A DNA stretch of 64,000 nucleotides from Polytrichum commune (lineage: Eukaryota > Streptophyta > Polytrichopsida > Polytrichales > Polytrichaceae): positions 5,950,001 through 6,014,000 of the forward strand of contig OX485809.1 of the NCBI GenBank assembly GCA_950295325.1, written 5' to 3'. The position numbers and the translations under genes are program-made. This document shows positions 60,352-64,000 of this stretch, piece after piece (the stretch's first letter is position 1; each line of letters starts with the position of its first letter). The notes under the pieces are model-generated. The model saw nothing but the letters and a program-made list of their open reading frames with translations. It did no database searches and was not told where the DNA came from.

Positions 60352-60379
60352 TTAGGGTTTAGGGTTTAGGGTTTAGGGT
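60352..60379 (+). repeat. Interstitial plant telomere repeat
   Basis: About four tandem copies of TTTAGGG (TTAGGG GTTTAGGG-phase), matching the Arabidopsis-type telomere unit and far too short for a chromosome end. Confidence 0.9.
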
Positions 60380-61995
60380 CTTAAGTGCATGCAATCCCTT
60401 ATCTACACTATTGCAAAATTCTTCTCAAATTCTTCAATTTTGATGATGCCCTCTAATTTAAGGAAATATCCAGAACATTCTCCTTAACCTTTTTACATTG
60501 GAAACCAAATGCTAGGGTGAGGGGCAAACTTGAAAAGTCCGGTCTAATACCACCACATGCTTTGAGGATGAGATGGTAACTACCTCCCCCAATATGTTCC
60601 CATCAACCGCCATTTCAAGCATTCTACATCCCACTAGTGAATAAGGAGATGCTAGGAAATTCAGAGAGAATTTTTTCCCCAAGAGTTGATTTCACAAGGT
60701 GAATATTGTACATGTTTTAAGGCCTCTCACGTAGTGTATTAATTTGTTACTAGGAAGTTGAATGTACATATATGCTCCAAGTCTAAGGCCCACCGTACGT
60801 TAGAGTCTGAGGTGAGAGCCAAAATACCAAGTATGATATTCCCACTCAATTGTGAATTATGGTGGAAATAGGCAAGTAATTCACAACCTAAGACATGCTG
60901 AGATTGAGAAATTGGAAGGCTATTTACCACCAGCTTGTCATGAATGAAGGGGATTTGTTTGCATACATTCCATACTAGGGAGCCATGAGGAACTTCGAAT
61001 TGGTAGTTGACCAAGAGTAAGGGGGTCACAAGGTACAACACAATTTTCACTGCCAAAAATTGCATTCATTTCAATACAGGAGGGAGGTTGAAGTTAAAAA
61101 AATACTTGCAACACACCTGGTCTCCTTTTTTTCCACCTGACAATTTGTTTTCTTTTTCCAGTCCATATGGCTACCACATGTGTGCCAAATACCTACACTT
61201 CTTGGTTTAACATGCTACTAATATCTCAAGGTGATGCCAATTCCTTAACTTCAAGGTTTTTCAGAGGGCATTCACTTGTTTCATCACACCCAACTCATAG
61301 ATGTGCTCCCAACTACAAAAGCCCATCCTAATGTATGTGAGCCCAACAACTTTAAAAGTTTCCTATTATTCGACCTTAAAGTGTTAACAAGCAAGTACAA
61401 TGGAGCTCCAACTTTGGCAAGTGGGTTATTTAGGATCTAACTCGCTCAATAAGGCAATGTAAGAAGCGATCTACAGTTAAACGATACCCATATTCATTAC
61501 AAGTCTATGAGGCTGTGAATGGGTCATCCAAGTTTTGATCTCATAGTTAATTCGTACGTCACTAAAATTGTATGATTTCAATGGCGTCAGTTTATGATTC
61601 AATTGCCAACCAGTGACAAACAACTTCATATTCTAAATTAGTGGGTAGGCAAAAAGCTGCAAGTGCCCAATTTAAGGTCACTCAGTATATCATGTTAACA
61701 ACCTAGTTTACCCAAAGTGCACAAGGACAAATTTGTTCTTCTGCAAAATTCTTTAATCAACTAAAATAATGTTCCCAATGACTTATTAAGATATACTTCT
61801 CATGCTATTGCTAAACATGGAAGCTGAACTACTTCATAAATGATAATACTTTTCTACATTTACTAATTTTATTGTGACATTGAACTCAACCACAAGAAAA
61901 TGCCCCAGTCCCTGGGATCAGTCCTTGCTCCAGTTTGTTAGCTAATGCTTTCACCAGAAGGGAAGCTTTGTGATTTATCACGTGAGAAAGATATT
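60380..61995. other. Intergenic and 3' flank of the kinase gene
   Basis: No supported gene. The last ~200 bp before 61996 would hold the kinase 3' UTR on the minus strand. Confidence 0.5.

Positions 61996-64000
<2,005 letters not shown>

Overview
The window is nuclear DNA of a streptophyte, most likely a land plant. The evidence is intron-rich genes with plant-type products (a 42-exon callose synthase, a plastid/mitochondrial-looking HAD hydrolase, an NDR-type AGC kinase, the splicing factor CWC25), TTTAGGG-type telomeric repeats, telo-box promoter elements, and LTR, SINE and MITE transposons. The species cannot be fixed from the sequence. Nothing in it demands a seed plant.

Layout. 1-~6.7 kb: one minus-strand LTR retrotransposon of Ty3/gypsy domain order, cut by the left edge inside integrase. 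It is unusual. Its first ORF (2118-5393) joins a short Gag with two CCHC knuckles, a retropepsin and a complete-looking cytosine-5 DNA methyltransferase domain with DNMT3-like motif order. This ORF ends in UAG-CAA-UUA, the classic leaky-stop context, and the RT-RNaseH-integrase frame continues in phase behind it. One further TAA 55 codons later probably disables this copy. 6.88-7.25 kb: a SINE with a perfect 12-bp target duplication. 9.3-12.7 kb: CWC25 (+, four exons). 14.5-18.0 kb: HAD-like hydrolase (-, seven exons, 272 aa). 20.6-38.1 kb: callose synthase (-, 42 exons reconstructed in phase, 1937 aa). 38.2-57 kb: gene-poor DNA with several short transposons that can be delimited from inverted ends and target duplications: two related ~500-bp Harbinger/Tourist-like MITEs, a third ~400-bp one, a pogo-like deletion derivative that keeps a helix-turn-helix, a TIR element filled with a 95-bp minisatellite, a second SINE, foldbacks, and one MITE nested in the terminal repeat of another. 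57.0-59.0 kb: an intron-containing, frameshifted partial copy of the callose synthase 5' end. 60.35 kb: a short interstitial telomere repeat. 62.0-64.0 kb: the 3' part of an NDR/tricorner kinase gene (-), continuing past the right edge.

The host genes are unrelated housekeeping or wall/signalling genes and form no pathway together. The notable system is the retrotransposon carrying its own DNA methyltransferase, expressed upstream of a probable translational readthrough switch to Pol. Methyltransferase capture by retrotransposons has, to my recollection, been reported in dinoflagellates and charophyte algae. The combination here with a TMV-type leaky stop between methyltransferase and RT deserves checking for novelty.

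Exon coordinates were derived by hand from splice signals and reading phase. They are internally consistent but unsupported by transcript data.
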